From contig NZ_BAABLK010000092.1 of assembly GCF_039544305.1 (NCBI RefSeq), positions 27,464 to 91,463 of the forward strand: a stretch of DNA of 64,000 nucleotides, in the 5' to 3' direction. Below the pieces are notes generated by a model, which saw only the letters and a list, made by a program, of their open reading frames with translations, was not told the origin of the DNA and did not search any database. Position numbers and translations under genes: made by a program. Of this stretch, positions 25,103-34,707 are shown one piece after another (position 1 is the stretch's first letter; the number at the start of each line of letters is the position of its first letter). The stretch comes from Paeniglutamicibacter antarcticus_C. GTDB lineage: Bacteria; Actinomycetota; Actinomycetes; Actinomycetales; Micrococcaceae.

Positions 25103-27567
25103 AACTCGAGCCGACGGGCCAGATAAGGGCCTGTGATGCTCGTGCCATTCGCGGCCACCTGCCTTGGGGTACCTGTCGAGATCACCTTTCCTCCGGTGTC
25201 GCCGCCCCCGGGACCCAGATCGATGACCCAGTCCGCGGTGGCAATCGCGTCCAGGTCGTGCTCCACCACCACGACGGTGTTGCCGGCATCGACCAAGGCA
25301 TGGAGTTGGCGCATCAACAGGGCAACGTCGGCCGGGTGCAGGCCGGAGGTGGGCTCGTCGAGGAGGTAGAGCGAGTGGCCACGGCGTGCCCGTTGCAATT
25401 CGGTGGCGATCTTGATGCGCTGCGCCTCCCCGCCGCTGAGTTCCGTTGCGGGCTGCCCCAGCCTCAGATAGCCAAGTCCCACCTCGCGCAGCGCCTTGAG
25501 GCTGCGGGCTGCCCCGGGGACGTCGGCGAAGAAGATGGATGCCTCGTCCACCGACAGGCCGAGCACCTCGGCGATGTTTTTGCCCTTCCATGACACTTCC
25601 AGGGTCTGCGGGTTGTAACGTGCCCCGTGGCAGGTGGGGCAAGGGCCATAGGTGCCGGGCAGGAACAATAACTCCACCTCCATGAAGCCGTTTCCTTGGC
25701 AGGTGGGGCAGCGTCCCGCGGCGACGTTGAAAGAGAACCGTCCGGCAGACCATTCCCGGGCCTTGGCTTCATCGGTGGCGGCGAACAGCTTGCGGATAAC
25801 GTCGAACATTCCGGTGTACGTGGCGAGTGTGGAGCGGGGCGTCCGGCCGATGGGACGTTGGTCCACCCGAACCAGGCGATTGATGACCTCATGGTCCCCG
25901 ACGTTGGTCACCCCGACGCTGACCATCTCTACGTCGAATTGTGCGTCTTCGTCCTGCTCCGGTGTCACCTCGAGCCAGTGGCGCACCACCTCGGACAGGA
26001 CTTGGCTGACGAGCGTCGACTTGCCGGAGCCGGAGACCCCGGTGACCGCCGTCAGGACGCTCATGGGAATTTGCACTGAAAGGTCGCGCAGATTGTGGCG
26101 GGTGACCCCGGAAAGCCGCAGCCAACCGGCGGGTTGGCGTGGATTGCGGTCCAGCGCTTTGGCCCGTCCGAACAAATACTCCCCGGTGAGTGACTCCTTG
26201 ACTTGTTCCAGGCCGGCCACCGGGCCGCTGTAGAGCACGTGTCCGCCGCCTTCGCCGGCGGCTGGGCCAATGTCGATGATCCAGTCGGCGCGGCGCACCA
26301 CGCCCATGTCATGTTCAACGACGAACAGCGAGTTGCCGGATGCCTTGAGTTGCTCCAGTACATCAAGCAGTGGTTCGGAGTCGGCGGGATGCAGCCCGGC
26401 GGAGGGCTCGTCCAAGACGTAAACCACGCCGAAGAGCCCGGAACGCAGCTGCGTGGCAATGCGAAGCCGCTGCGCCTCGCCCGGGGACAACGTCGTGGAA
26501 CGCCGTCCCAGGTTCAGGTAGTCAAGACGCACGCCAAGCAGCACGTCGATGCGGGCGACGAGGTCCGCACAGATCCGGGCGGCCACCTCCGCTGTGCCGT
26601 CCAAGTAGCCCGAGGTGGTGTTGGCCGGTTCAGTCAGGGGACGCAGCAGGGCGGTGACCTCCCGCAGCGACAGGTCATTGATCTGCGCGATCGTGCAGCC
26701 GGCGACAGTGACTTCCATGGCATCGGCCCGCAACCCGCTGCCGTGGCACCAGCGGCACGACATGCTCTCGGTGAATCGCAGCGCCTTCTCGCGCATCTGC
26801 TGGCTCTGCGAATCGGACAGTACGTGCATGATGTGCTTGCGGGCGCTCCAGAACTTGCCCTTGTAGCTGTGGTCGATGCGGTCTGCCTGGGGTTCGATGA
26901 AAACCTTGGGCTGTTCGTCGGTGAACAGCAACCACTCGCGGTCCTTGGCCTTGAGCGTGTGCCACGGTGCATCGATGTCGATCCCCAAGCCGTTGACGAT
27001 GCTGCGTTGGTTCGCCCCTTGCCAGGCGCCGGGCCAGGCGGCGATGGCCCCGGCGCGGATGCTCAACGTGGGATCCGGGACCATCAGCTCCGTGGTGACG
27101 TCATGGATCACGCCCAGTCCGCCGCAACGCCGGCAGGCGCCGGCGGCGGTGTTGGGGGAGAAGGACTCGGCCTCCAAGTGCGGTGCACCGGCGGGGTAGG
27201 TGCCCGCGCGCGAAAAGAGCATGCGCAGCAGGTTGGACAAGGTGGTGATGGTGCCGACGCTGGAGCGCGAACTGGCGACGCCCCGACGTTGTTGCAGCGC
27301 GACGGCCGGCGGCAGGCCGGTGATGGTGGCCACGTGCGGGGCGCCCACCTGTTGCAGCAAACGGCGCGCGTAGGGGGCGATCGATTCGAAGTAGCGTCGC
27401 TGCGCCTCGGCGTACAGCGTGCCGAATGCCAGTGATGACTTGCCGGAGCCGGAGACCCCGGTGAAGGCAACGAAGGAATCCCGCGGAATGTCCACGTCGA
27501 CGTTTTGGAGATTGTTCTCCGCAGCGCCTCGCACCTGCACGAACCCACTTTTCCGTGTGTCAGCCAT
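25093..27567 (-). CDS. UvrA2-type ABC ATPase
   Basis: 824 residues, shorter than excision-repair UvrA (about 940-970). Two ABC cassettes: Walker A GVSGSGKSS at 37-45 and GVSGSGKST near 520; signature motifs LSPGEAQRL and LSGGEAQRIKIA; Walker B VYVLDEPSAGLHPAD and YLLDEPTSGLHPAD. Zinc-finger Cys pairs remain (CRRCGGLG, CRWCHGSG, CPTCQGNG, CPTCHGAR). The region that binds UvrB in standard UvrA is missing. UvrA2-like proteins are linked with resistance to DNA-binding drugs or mild repair roles; no uvrB or drug cluster is adjacent. Start chosen at MADTRKSG. Confidence 0.93.
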   Translation of the reverse strand: MADTRKSGFVQVRGAAENNLQNVDVDIPRDSFVAFTGVSGSGKSSLAFGTLYAEAQRRYFESIAPYARRLLQQVGAPHVATITGLPPAVALQQRRGVASSRSSVGTITTLSNLLRMLFSRAGTYPAGAPHLEAESFSPNTAAGACRRCGGLGVIHDVTTELMVPDPTLSIRAGAIAAWPGAWQGANQRSIVNGLGIDIDAPWHTLKAKDREWLLFTDEQPKVFIEPQADRIDHSYKGKFWSARKHIMHVLSDSQSQQMREKALRFTESMSCRWCHGSGLRADAMEVTVAGCTIAQINDLSLREVTALLRPLTEPANTTSGYLDGTAEVAARICADLVARIDVLLGVRLDYLNLGRRSTTLSPGEAQRLRIATQLRSGLFGVVYVLDEPSAGLHPADSEPLLDVLEQLKASGNSLFVVEHDMGVVRRADWIIDIGPAAGEGGGHVLYSGPVAGLEQVKESLTGEYLFGRAKALDRNPRQPAGWLRLSGVTRHNLRDLSVQIPMSVLTAVTGVSGSGKSTLVSQVLSEVVRHWLEVTPEQDEDAQFDVEMVSVGVTNVGDHEVINRLVRVDQRPIGRTPRSTLATYTGMFDVIRKLFAATDEAKAREWSAGRFSFNVAAGRCPTCQGNGFMEVELLFLPGTYGPCPTCHGARYNPQTLEVSWKGKNIAEVLGLSVDEASIFFADVPGAARSLKALREVGLGYLRLGQPATELSGGEAQRIKIATELQRARRGHSLYLLDEPTSGLHPADVALLMRQLHALVDAGNTVVVVEHDLDAIATADWVIDLGPGGGDTGGKVISTGTPRQVAANGTSITGPYLARRLEFQE

Positions 27568-27728
27568 GCGCTTAACCTACCCGCAACGTGAACAGTTTTG
27601 CTGCACGTTGCTGCCTAACCGGCGCACATGGCATCCCCCGGCGTCATCACCGTGGTGGGGGAAGCCGAACGCGTGGCCGTCTTGCCGGCCTGGGCGGACT
27701 TTGACAACAACCATCGCCCGCAACGCGA

Positions 27729-27749
27729 TGGCCCTCGGCCCGAGGGCCA
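27729..27749. repeat. 21-bp palindrome between permease and UvrA2 genes
   Basis: TGGCCCTCGG and its exact complement flank a single central C. It lies 56 bases past the permease stop and about 160 bases before the UvrA2 start, both on the minus strand. It may be a terminator stem (no T-tract follows) or an operator. The rest of 27568-27804 has no supported gene. Confidence 0.45.
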
Positions 27750-27804
27750 CGATTAAGCTGCTGTCATCGTTCACAATGCTCAACGATGCCCTGGGAATAG
27801 TGAA

Positions 27805-29427
27805 TCAGCCCTCGTCGCCGGGGCTCCGCGTGGCCGGTGCAGACGCAGGATCCGATGATTCCTGTGACGATGCGGCGATGTGCCGACCCGAGGCCAGGTT
27901 TTCTGCTGCCATCATGCTGGCGCACGTCACCTCGGTGCCCACGGCATCGTAGATCTTGCCGTCCATGACGTAGTCGCCATCCTGCAGTGCCTCATAGACC
28001 TCCGGGGGGACTTCCCTGCCGGTACCGGCGGCAAATACAGACTGCCGGTCTGAGTTGCCGGCTGTGAGGTGGTTGAAGACCAGGTTCAGCACGATAGCGG
28101 TCAGGGCGCCGGAACTGATGCCCGAATCGAAGATGGTGGCGAACCAGCTGGGGAATTTATCGTAGAAGGTCGGCGCAGCGATCGGGATGATGCCCATGCC
28201 GATGGACGTCGCCACGATGATCAGGTTCATGTTGTTGTGGTATTCGACCTTGGCAAGGGTCCGGATGCCGCTGGCTGCGACCGTGCCGAACAAGACGATA
28301 CCGGCACCACCGAGTACGGCTGTCGGAACCGTGGCGACGACCCGGCCCATTACCGGGAGCAGTCCAAGAACGACGAGGATCAGTCCACCGCCTGCAACCA
28401 CGAATCGGCTTTTGATCCCGGTCACCGCGACCAGTCCCACGTTTTGGGCGAAGGCGCTCTGGGTGAAGGATCCGAAGATCGGTGCCACCGCGCTGGAAAT
28501 CATGTCGGCGCGCAACCCGTCGCCAAGCCGGCGGGAGTCGACCTTGGTCTCGACGATATCGGCTACGGCGATGATGTCCGAGGACGTCTCGACCAGGGTG
28601 ACGAGAATGACGATCACCATCGAGACGATGGCGGCGATCTGGAAGGTCGGCATTCCCAGCTCGAAGGGTTTGGGGAATGAAAAGATGGGGCCATTGCCCA
28701 CACCGCCGAAGTCGGCCATGCCGATGATGACCGCGACGAGGGTACCAATGACGATGGCGAGCAGGATGGACAGCCGGGAAATGGTGGCGATGCCGACCTT
28801 GCTCAGCACCAGCACCAGCAACAGGGTCAGGGCGGCCAAGCCGATATTGGCCACGCTGCCGTAATCAGGTGCCTTGCTGTTGCCTCCCATCGCCCAGTTA
28901 GCGGCCACCGGCATCAGCGACAAGCCGATGATAGTGATCACCGAGCCAGTGACTACCGGCGGGAAGAACCGGATGACCCTGGAAAATATCGGGCTGATCA
29001 GCAAACCGATCAGTGAGGCGACAATGACGGCGCCGAACACGGAGGGCAGGCCCCCGCCGCCGTCGATGATCGCCACCATGGTGGCCACTCCCGCGAACGA
29101 GACCCCTTGGACAAGGGGGAGCTGCGAGCCAAAGAAAGGGACACCGATGGTCTGCAGGATGGTCGCCAACCCGCCCATGAACAGCGATGCAGCAACCAGG
29201 ATACCGATGTTTGCGCCGTCCAGGCCTGCTGCTTGGCCGACAATCAAGGGAACGGCGATGATGCCCCCGTACATGGTCAGCACGTGCTGGAAGCCGTAGG
29301 CGAAGGTAGCGCCGATGCCCATCCGCTCGTCTTCGGGGCGGGTTCCCTTGGATTGGTTCTTGCGCTTTGGCGAAGACGTTGCTTTGCGGCTGACAGTGGC
29401 CTTGCGGCTGGTGGGGCGGGGACTCAT
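27805..29427 (-). CDS. NCS2 xanthine/uracil-type permease
   Basis: 540 residues with about 12-14 hydrophobic segments, preceded by a basic, Ser/Lys-rich 35-residue tail and followed by a hydrophilic C-terminal tail of about 90 residues. NCS2 signatures: TLVETSSDIIAVADIV (helix 8 Glu) and SAFAQNVGLVAVTGIKSR (helix 10 motif). A proton-coupled nucleobase importer; the xanthine dehydrogenase genes upstream on the same strand point to xanthine, urate or a related purine. Ribosome site CGGAGG eight bases before the ATG. Confidence 0.92.
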   Translation of the reverse strand: MSPRPTSRKATVSRKATSSPKRKNQSKGTRPEDERMGIGATFAYGFQHVLTMYGGIIAVPLIVGQAAGLDGANIGILVAASLFMGGLATILQTIGVPFFGSQLPLVQGVSFAGVATMVAIIDGGGGLPSVFGAVIVASLIGLLISPIFSRVIRFFPPVVTGSVITIIGLSLMPVAANWAMGGNSKAPDYGSVANIGLAALTLLLVLVLSKVGIATISRLSILLAIVIGTLVAVIIGMADFGGVGNGPIFSFPKPFELGMPTFQIAAIVSMVIVILVTLVETSSDIIAVADIVETKVDSRRLGDGLRADMISSAVAPIFGSFTQSAFAQNVGLVAVTGIKSRFVVAGGGLILVVLGLLPVMGRVVATVPTAVLGGAGIVLFGTVAASGIRTLAKVEYHNNMNLIIVATSIGMGIIPIAAPTFYDKFPSWFATIFDSGISSGALTAIVLNLVFNHLTAGNSDRQSVFAAGTGREVPPEVYEALQDGDYVMDGKIYDAVGTEVTCASMMAAENLASGRHIAASSQESSDPASAPATRSPGDEG

Positions 29428-29812
29428 CTGGGACCTCCGTGAGGGGATGCAGGGTTGGCCACAGGTGGTCTGCCCCGCCAGGGCTTGTGGAGTTGAGGAT
29501 ACGGCGAACTCAGGGCCGAGGCTAGAGGCTTGTTCAAAGATGCCTGGTCATGCGTAAAAAATACGCCCTATTTCAGTGTCGAACCATCAAGATGCCACCC
29601 TCGTGAAGCCGTTTCCACCATGACCGAGAACGATGAAACATCGACTGGTCTTGGGTCGGCGCGACCTGAACGAAAGAGTATTTTTTGCCTAAGCGCAGCC
29701 TTTCGAAGGGAATCACGTTCGCCTGGTCGTTGCCGGGCGTGGTCAAGAAGAACCGGTCGGACTCGGCGCAACCCCAAAGGACGGCTGGGGATACTGAAGG
29801 ACTGGTAGCCAC
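29428..29812. other. Spacer upstream of permease gene
   Basis: 385 bases without a supported gene. GCGTA-AAAAA-TACGC at 29552-29566 is a perfect short dyad about 125 bases upstream of the permease start and could be an operator or part of an attenuator. CGAAAG (29670-29675)/CTTTCG form a further possible stem. No known purine riboswitch core was recognised. Confidence 0.35.
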
Positions 29813-31171
29813 TTAACCGGAGACAAGTCTGGCTGCGGCGGCGCTGTGATCAGCGATGAGTGCCTCCAAATCCAAGCCGGGGATCTGCCCGTCGATCACC
29901 CGCCACTGCCCGCCGACCATGACCCGGTCGGCTCTGTCGGCCCCGCACAGCAGCATGGCTGCGAGCGGATCGTGACTGCCGGAGAAGCGCAGTCCATCGA
30001 GGCGGAAAAGTGCCAGGTCCGCCTGCTTGCCCGGGGCAAGGGTGCCGATGTCCTCTCGTCCCAGCGCGCTAGCCGAGCCGGCTGTGGCCCAGCCCAAGGC
30101 GCGTTCAATGGTGACGGTTTCGGCCCCGTATCGCAACCGCTGGAGGTAGAGTGCTTGGCGGACTTCCTGGATCATGTTCGAGGCATCGTTGGACGCGGAT
30201 CCGTCGACGCCGATCCCTACAGGCGACCCGGCGTCCTCGAGTTCAACTGCTCTGGCGATACCGGACGCCAAGCGCATGTTGGACGAGGGGCAATGGGCTA
30301 CTGCCGTGCCGGCCGCGCCCAACCGGGTGATCTCGGCGTCGTTGAGGTGGATGCCGTGGCCCAGCCACGTACGCGGACCCAGCCAGCCCACGGACTCGAG
30401 GTAATCAACCGTGCGCAGCCCGAACATCTCACGGCAGAACTCCTCCTCGTCAAGTGCCTCGGCCAGGTGGGTGTGCAGCCGCACGTCGAGCTTTTCAGCC
30501 ATTACCGCGCTATCGCGCATGAGCTGTTCGGTCACGGAGAACGGCGAGCACGGGGCTAACCCGATCTGGATAACCGCGCCATCGCCACGTTCGTGATAGG
30601 CATCGATCAGCCGTTCACTGTCGGCGAGAATCACGTCCGGGTCCTGGACCGTTGATTGTGGTGGCAGGCCACCGTCATCCTCACCCAAGGACATCGAACC
30701 GCGCGTGAGCATGGCGCGCATGCCCAGCTTGCGGACGACGTTGACCTGGATGTCGATGGCATCCTCCAAGCCGTCCGGGAACAGGTAGTGGTGGTCCGCT
30801 GCCGTGGTGCATCCAGAGAGCAGCAGTTCTGCCAGCGCCGCAGTGGTAGCGAGTTCCAGATCGCGCGGGGTCAGGCGTGCCCATACCGGATAGAGGTTCT
30901 TGAGCCACGGGAATAACGGAGTGTTGGCCACCGGCGACCAAGCCCGGGTGAGGGTCTGGTAAAAATGGTGGTGTGTGTTGATCAGCCCTGGCGTGAGCAC
31001 ATGGTCGCGGGCATCGAAGACCTCGTTGCATGGTTGCGACGGGCTCTGCCCAGCTCCCAGCACCTCGGCAATGATCCCATCGGAGATCACCAGGCCGCCG
31101 GAAGCATCGGGGCCGTTGGCAGTGAAGGCCGCCTTCGGATTCCGGATCCAGGTTCGTGTGCGGTCGTTCAT
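29813..31171 (-). CDS. 8-Oxoguanine deaminase-like amidohydrolase
   Basis: 452 residues, amidohydrolase superfamily (cytosine/guanine deaminase branch). Metal and catalytic motifs in order: NTHHHFYQT (65-73), HTHLAEALDEEEFC, GHGIHLND, and GVDGSASNDASNM. NTHHHFYQTLTRA and the HTHLAE...EE stretch match the 8-oxoguanine deaminase subgroup better than plain guanine deaminase. It would convert 8-oxoguanine to urate (or guanine to xanthine), feeding xanthine dehydrogenase-linked purine breakdown. Separated from xdhC by 338 bases, so perhaps a separate transcript. Confidence 0.85.
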   Translation of the reverse strand: MNDRTRTWIRNPKAAFTANGPDASGGLVISDGIIAEVLGAGQSPSQPCNEVFDARDHVLTPGLINTHHHFYQTLTRAWSPVANTPLFPWLKNLYPVWARLTPRDLELATTAALAELLLSGCTTAADHHYLFPDGLEDAIDIQVNVVRKLGMRAMLTRGSMSLGEDDGGLPPQSTVQDPDVILADSERLIDAYHERGDGAVIQIGLAPCSPFSVTEQLMRDSAVMAEKLDVRLHTHLAEALDEEEFCREMFGLRTVDYLESVGWLGPRTWLGHGIHLNDAEITRLGAAGTAVAHCPSSNMRLASGIARAVELEDAGSPVGIGVDGSASNDASNMIQEVRQALYLQRLRYGAETVTIERALGWATAGSASALGREDIGTLAPGKQADLALFRLDGLRFSGSHDPLAAMLLCGADRADRVMVGGQWRVIDGQIPGLDLEALIADHSAAAARLVSG

Positions 31172-31509
31172 GGACGCTCCTTATGCCAGCGGGTGGGAGC
31201 TGTTGCCATATCGAATAACGAACGATGCGTCGGTTATCTAAATATAAGTTGGCCCCGTAGGTTGCCAGCTCAGTTTTTCCGTGTCTGCTGATCCACGTTT
31301 CCTGCCATCAACTGTCGCGAGCCTAAGCGACGGCACGTGTCCCGGTCAATGATGAGGTGGGCCCCGTATCACGCGTCAATAGGTGGCGATTCAGCCTTAT
31401 CTGGTGATCCAACGCAGCGTGCTGCATGGAAATTCAACCAACGTGTATCTCTGGAATGGCTGCTGGCCATCGGAAAGGACGACCGAGGCCCCTGACCGGG
31501 CCGTGCCGG
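31172..31509. other. Spacer between xdhC and deaminase genes
   Basis: 338 bases, no supported gene. GGCCCCGTA occurs twice (near 31251 and 31361). The promoter of the deaminase gene should lie here. Confidence 0.3.
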
Positions 31510-32322
31510 TCACAGTGGTGTTGGCGCAACTTTCTGGAAGAAGCGCATGAGCTCGGTGGCGACACTGATGGCGATCATCGCTGGGTGTTTCCCGGTGAGC
31601 TCGGGGACCCCGATCGGGCATGAGATACGTTCGATGGCTGATTCGCTGTGTCCCTCTTCGGCGAGCTTCATCCGGAACCTGGCCCATTTCGCCGAAGATC
31701 CGATGACTCCGATGCTCCCAAGCTTTTCGCGTCGCAGGGCTGCGTCGCAGAGGATCAAATCTTCGGCGTGGTCGTGGGTGAGGATCAGGACGTGCGCGTC
31801 ATCCGGCAGGTCCGCGATGAGCGTCTCGGGGGCAGGCGACGTATGAAAGTGCACCGTGGCCGGTCCGCTCTGGAGCGTGGTGGCCAGGGCCTCATCGATG
31901 ATGTTGCGCCGGGAGTCGGCAAGGTGGAGGACCAGCTCGTGCCGGCTGAGGATACGTGCCAGTTCCTTGCCGACGTGCCCGGAACCGAAGACCGCGACGG
32001 TGGGGCGTTTGCCCATTGGTTCAAGGAGGACCCGCACTTGGCCACCGCAGCACTGGGTGCCATAGGCGACGGGTGCGCGTTCATTGAGGCCGAACTCGGC
32101 TTCCACCACGCCATCTGCGCCGTTGGCCAGCATCGTTCGGGCACGCGCGATGACGGTGGCCTCCATGTTGCCCCCGCCAATGCTCCCGGCCGTCACATCG
32201 GTGGTGATGAACATCTTCGCATCCGTGTCGCGGGGGGAGTGGCCGCGGACCTCGATGATCGTGGCCAGCACACCGGGCGTCCCGGCGGCGCGGGCACCGG
32301 TGAGACCGTCAAGCCAGTCCAT
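31510..32322 (-). CDS. xdhC: Xanthine dehydrogenase accessory protein XdhC
   Basis: 270 residues. The XdhC/CoxI N-domain has GSIGGGNMEA (47-56) and the Cys pair in GTQCCGGQVRV; the C-domain is a Rossmann unit (VAVFGSGHVGKELARIL, then IGVIGSSAKWARFR). XdhC binds the molybdenum cofactor, supports its sulfuration and inserts it into XdhB. It starts 15 bases after the xdhB stop and completes the usual xdhABC order. Confidence 0.95.
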   Translation of the reverse strand: MDWLDGLTGARAAGTPGVLATIIEVRGHSPRDTDAKMFITTDVTAGSIGGGNMEATVIARARTMLANGADGVVEAEFGLNERAPVAYGTQCCGGQVRVLLEPMGKRPTVAVFGSGHVGKELARILSRHELVLHLADSRRNIIDEALATTLQSGPATVHFHTSPAPETLIADLPDDAHVLILTHDHAEDLILCDAALRREKLGSIGVIGSSAKWARFRMKLAEEGHSESAIERISCPIGVPELTGKHPAMIAISVATELMRFFQKVAPTPL

Positions 32323-32337
32323 GGTGTCCCATCGCGA

Positions 32338-34707
32338 TCACTCGGCCACCGGTGCCGGCGCGGTAGCTGGCCGGCGCGCCTTCTCCAGTGCCCAGTAGAC
32401 CGCCTCGGGGGTGGCCGGGGAAGGCAGCTCGACCTGGACCCCGGGCTCGCCGAAGGCCGCGGCGGTGACCCGCAGCGCCTCGCGCACCGCGATGGCGAGC
32501 ATCAGCGGCGGTTCACCCACGGCCTTGGACCCGTAAACGCTGCCGTCGTCGGTGGGGTGAACGTACAGATCGACGTTGAATACCTGCGGCAGCTCTGAGA
32601 AGGAGGGCAGTTTGTAGGTACTCGCGGCCTGGGTCAGCAGCTTGCCGCGGTCAGGTCCGTCGCTGGTGTCCCAGCGCAGGTCCTCCTGTGTGAGCCAACC
32701 GGCACCCTGGACGAAGGCTCCCTCGATCTGCCCGAGGTCGATCAAGGGGGAGAGCGAGCTGCCCACGTCGTGGAGCAGGTCCACCTGCCGCGTCGTGTAC
32801 GCGCCGGTGTATCCGTCAACCTCGACTTCGGCGACTGCGGCCCCGCGGGAGAAATACTTGAACGGGTTGCCCTTGAAGGTGCTCAGGTTGAAGTGGATGC
32901 CGTCGGTACGGAAATAACCGGCCGCCGAGAGGGACACCCGCTGCAGGTATGCCGTTTCGATCAGCTCAGTCCATGAGACGGTCTTCTCCACGCCCAGGCC
33001 ACTGACGATATCGCCGGTGATGCGCACGTCGTTGCTATGGACGCCGAGCATGCCGGCGGCCACCGGTGCGAGCCGGTCCAGGATCATTTCGCAGGCGTTC
33101 TTGACAGCTCCGCCGTTGAGATCCGAGCCGGTGGAGGCAGAGGTGGCCGAGGTGTTGGGAACCTTGTCGGTCCGGGTCGGAGCCAGGCGGACCCGGCGTA
33201 GCGGGACACCGAGCGTGGTGGCAGCAACCTGCAGCATCTTGGTGTGCAGGCCCTGGCCCATCTCGGTTCCGCCGTGGTTGATGAGCACCGAGCCGTCGCG
33301 GTAGATCAGCACCAGCGCGCCGGCTTGGTTCAAGACCGGTTTGTTGAAGGAAACCCCGAACTTCACTGGGGTGATTGCCAGGCCCCGTTTGACGTGTTGG
33401 TGTTCGGCATTGAATTCGGCCACTTGGGCAAGTCGGTTCTCGTAGTCGCTGGTCTTTTTGAGCGTGTCCCAGATGTCGTCCATGCGTTTGGCTTGGCTGA
33501 CCTCTTGTCCGTACGGGGTGCTTTGGCCCGGGGCATAGAAGTTGCGCCGGCGGATCTCTTCCTCGTCGATACCCAGTTTGGTGGATGCTTGGCCCAACAG
33601 GTCCTCGGTCACGATCATCCCGGCCGGGGCGCCGAAGCCACGGAACGCGGTATGCGAGGTCTTGTTGGTCCGGGCGATCTGGCCAGTGACTTGGACGTTG
33701 GGTAGGTAGTAGGCGTTATCGACGTGGCACAGTGCGCGGCTGACCACCGCGGGGGAGAGATCGACGCTGAATCCGCCATCGGCGGTCAACACGGCCTTGT
33801 ACGCCAGGATGTGCCCCTCATCATCCAGGCCGGCTTCCCACGTGGCATGGAAGCCGCCACGTTTGCCGGTCATGGTCAAATCCTGGGTGCGGTTCAAACG
33901 CACGGACACGGGCCGACCGGTCAGCACGGCTCCAAGGGCCGCGACGGAGGCGAACGCATTCGCATTGGTCTCCTTGCCCCCAAAGCCACCGCCCATGCGC
34001 AAGCACTGCACGGTGACCTGGCTGGAGGAAATGCCCAGCACCCGGGCAGCGACCTCCTGTGTGTGGCTCGGGGCCTGGGTCGAGGACTGGATGAAGACCT
34101 GACCGCTCTCATCGATCATCGCGAACGAGGCCTGGGTCTCGAGATAGAAGTGCTCTTGGCCCTGGATGTCGATTCCACCGCTGATCCGGTGTGGCGCGTT
34201 CGCCAACGCGGTGTCGGCATCCCCGCGTTGCAGGATGGCCCGCGGGCCCTGGAACGCTTCCGCCTCGATGGCGTCTTGGATGGTAATGATGGAGGGTAAT
34301 TCCGTGTAGGAAACCTCGATGGCATCGGATGCCAGGCGTGCTTCCTCGAGGGATTCGGCGAGCACCCAGGCCACGGGTTGGCCGTGGTACTGGATGACGT
34401 CGGGGAAGAGGGTCTCGTCTCCGATGTCACCGTAGTCGTTGATGCCTGGGACGTCCTCGGCGCTCAGCACCCGGATGACCCCGGGCATTGTCCTGGCGGT
34501 GGTCGCATCGAGGGAATCGATGCGGGCGTGGGCGGCGAACACCTGCAATGGCCAGGCGTAGAGGACATTGGCCGAGCGGTAGGGAAGGTCATCGGTGTAC
34601 AGGGCCTGGCCGGTGACGTGCTCCCACGCGGCCTCGTGCGGCACCACCACGCCGAGGGCGCCATTGTCCGGGATCTCTGCCAAAGGACGGGAGGAGAACG
34701 GGTTCAT
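32338..34707 (-). CDS. xdhB: Xanthine dehydrogenase, molybdopterin subunit
   Basis: 789 residues, the large subunit. Cofactor-binding motifs GGGFGGKE and AFRGFGAPAG are present, along with the catalytic Glu region KAVGEPPLMLAIAVREAL near the C-terminus. It oxidises hypoxanthine to xanthine and xanthine to urate. The GTG/ATG start overlaps the xdhA stop by four bases. Length is normal for bacterial two-subunit enzymes. Confidence 0.96.
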   Translation of the reverse strand: MNPFSSRPLAEIPDNGALGVVVPHEAAWEHVTGQALYTDDLPYRSANVLYAWPLQVFAAHARIDSLDATTARTMPGVIRVLSAEDVPGINDYGDIGDETLFPDVIQYHGQPVAWVLAESLEEARLASDAIEVSYTELPSIITIQDAIEAEAFQGPRAILQRGDADTALANAPHRISGGIDIQGQEHFYLETQASFAMIDESGQVFIQSSTQAPSHTQEVAARVLGISSSQVTVQCLRMGGGFGGKETNANAFASVAALGAVLTGRPVSVRLNRTQDLTMTGKRGGFHATWEAGLDDEGHILAYKAVLTADGGFSVDLSPAVVSRALCHVDNAYYLPNVQVTGQIARTNKTSHTAFRGFGAPAGMIVTEDLLGQASTKLGIDEEEIRRRNFYAPGQSTPYGQEVSQAKRMDDIWDTLKKTSDYENRLAQVAEFNAEHQHVKRGLAITPVKFGVSFNKPVLNQAGALVLIYRDGSVLINHGGTEMGQGLHTKMLQVAATTLGVPLRRVRLAPTRTDKVPNTSATSASTGSDLNGGAVKNACEMILDRLAPVAAGMLGVHSNDVRITGDIVSGLGVEKTVSWTELIETAYLQRVSLSAAGYFRTDGIHFNLSTFKGNPFKYFSRGAAVAEVEVDGYTGAYTTRQVDLLHDVGSSLSPLIDLGQIEGAFVQGAGWLTQEDLRWDTSDGPDRGKLLTQAASTYKLPSFSELPQVFNVDLYVHPTDDGSVYGSKAVGEPPLMLAIAVREALRVTAAAFGEPGVQVELPSPATPEAVYWALEKARRPATAPAPVAE

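Noticed and set aside
26203..27435. 410-codon plus-strand frame
   Set aside because: Antisense of the UvrA2-like gene, whose ABC motifs are complete on the minus strand.
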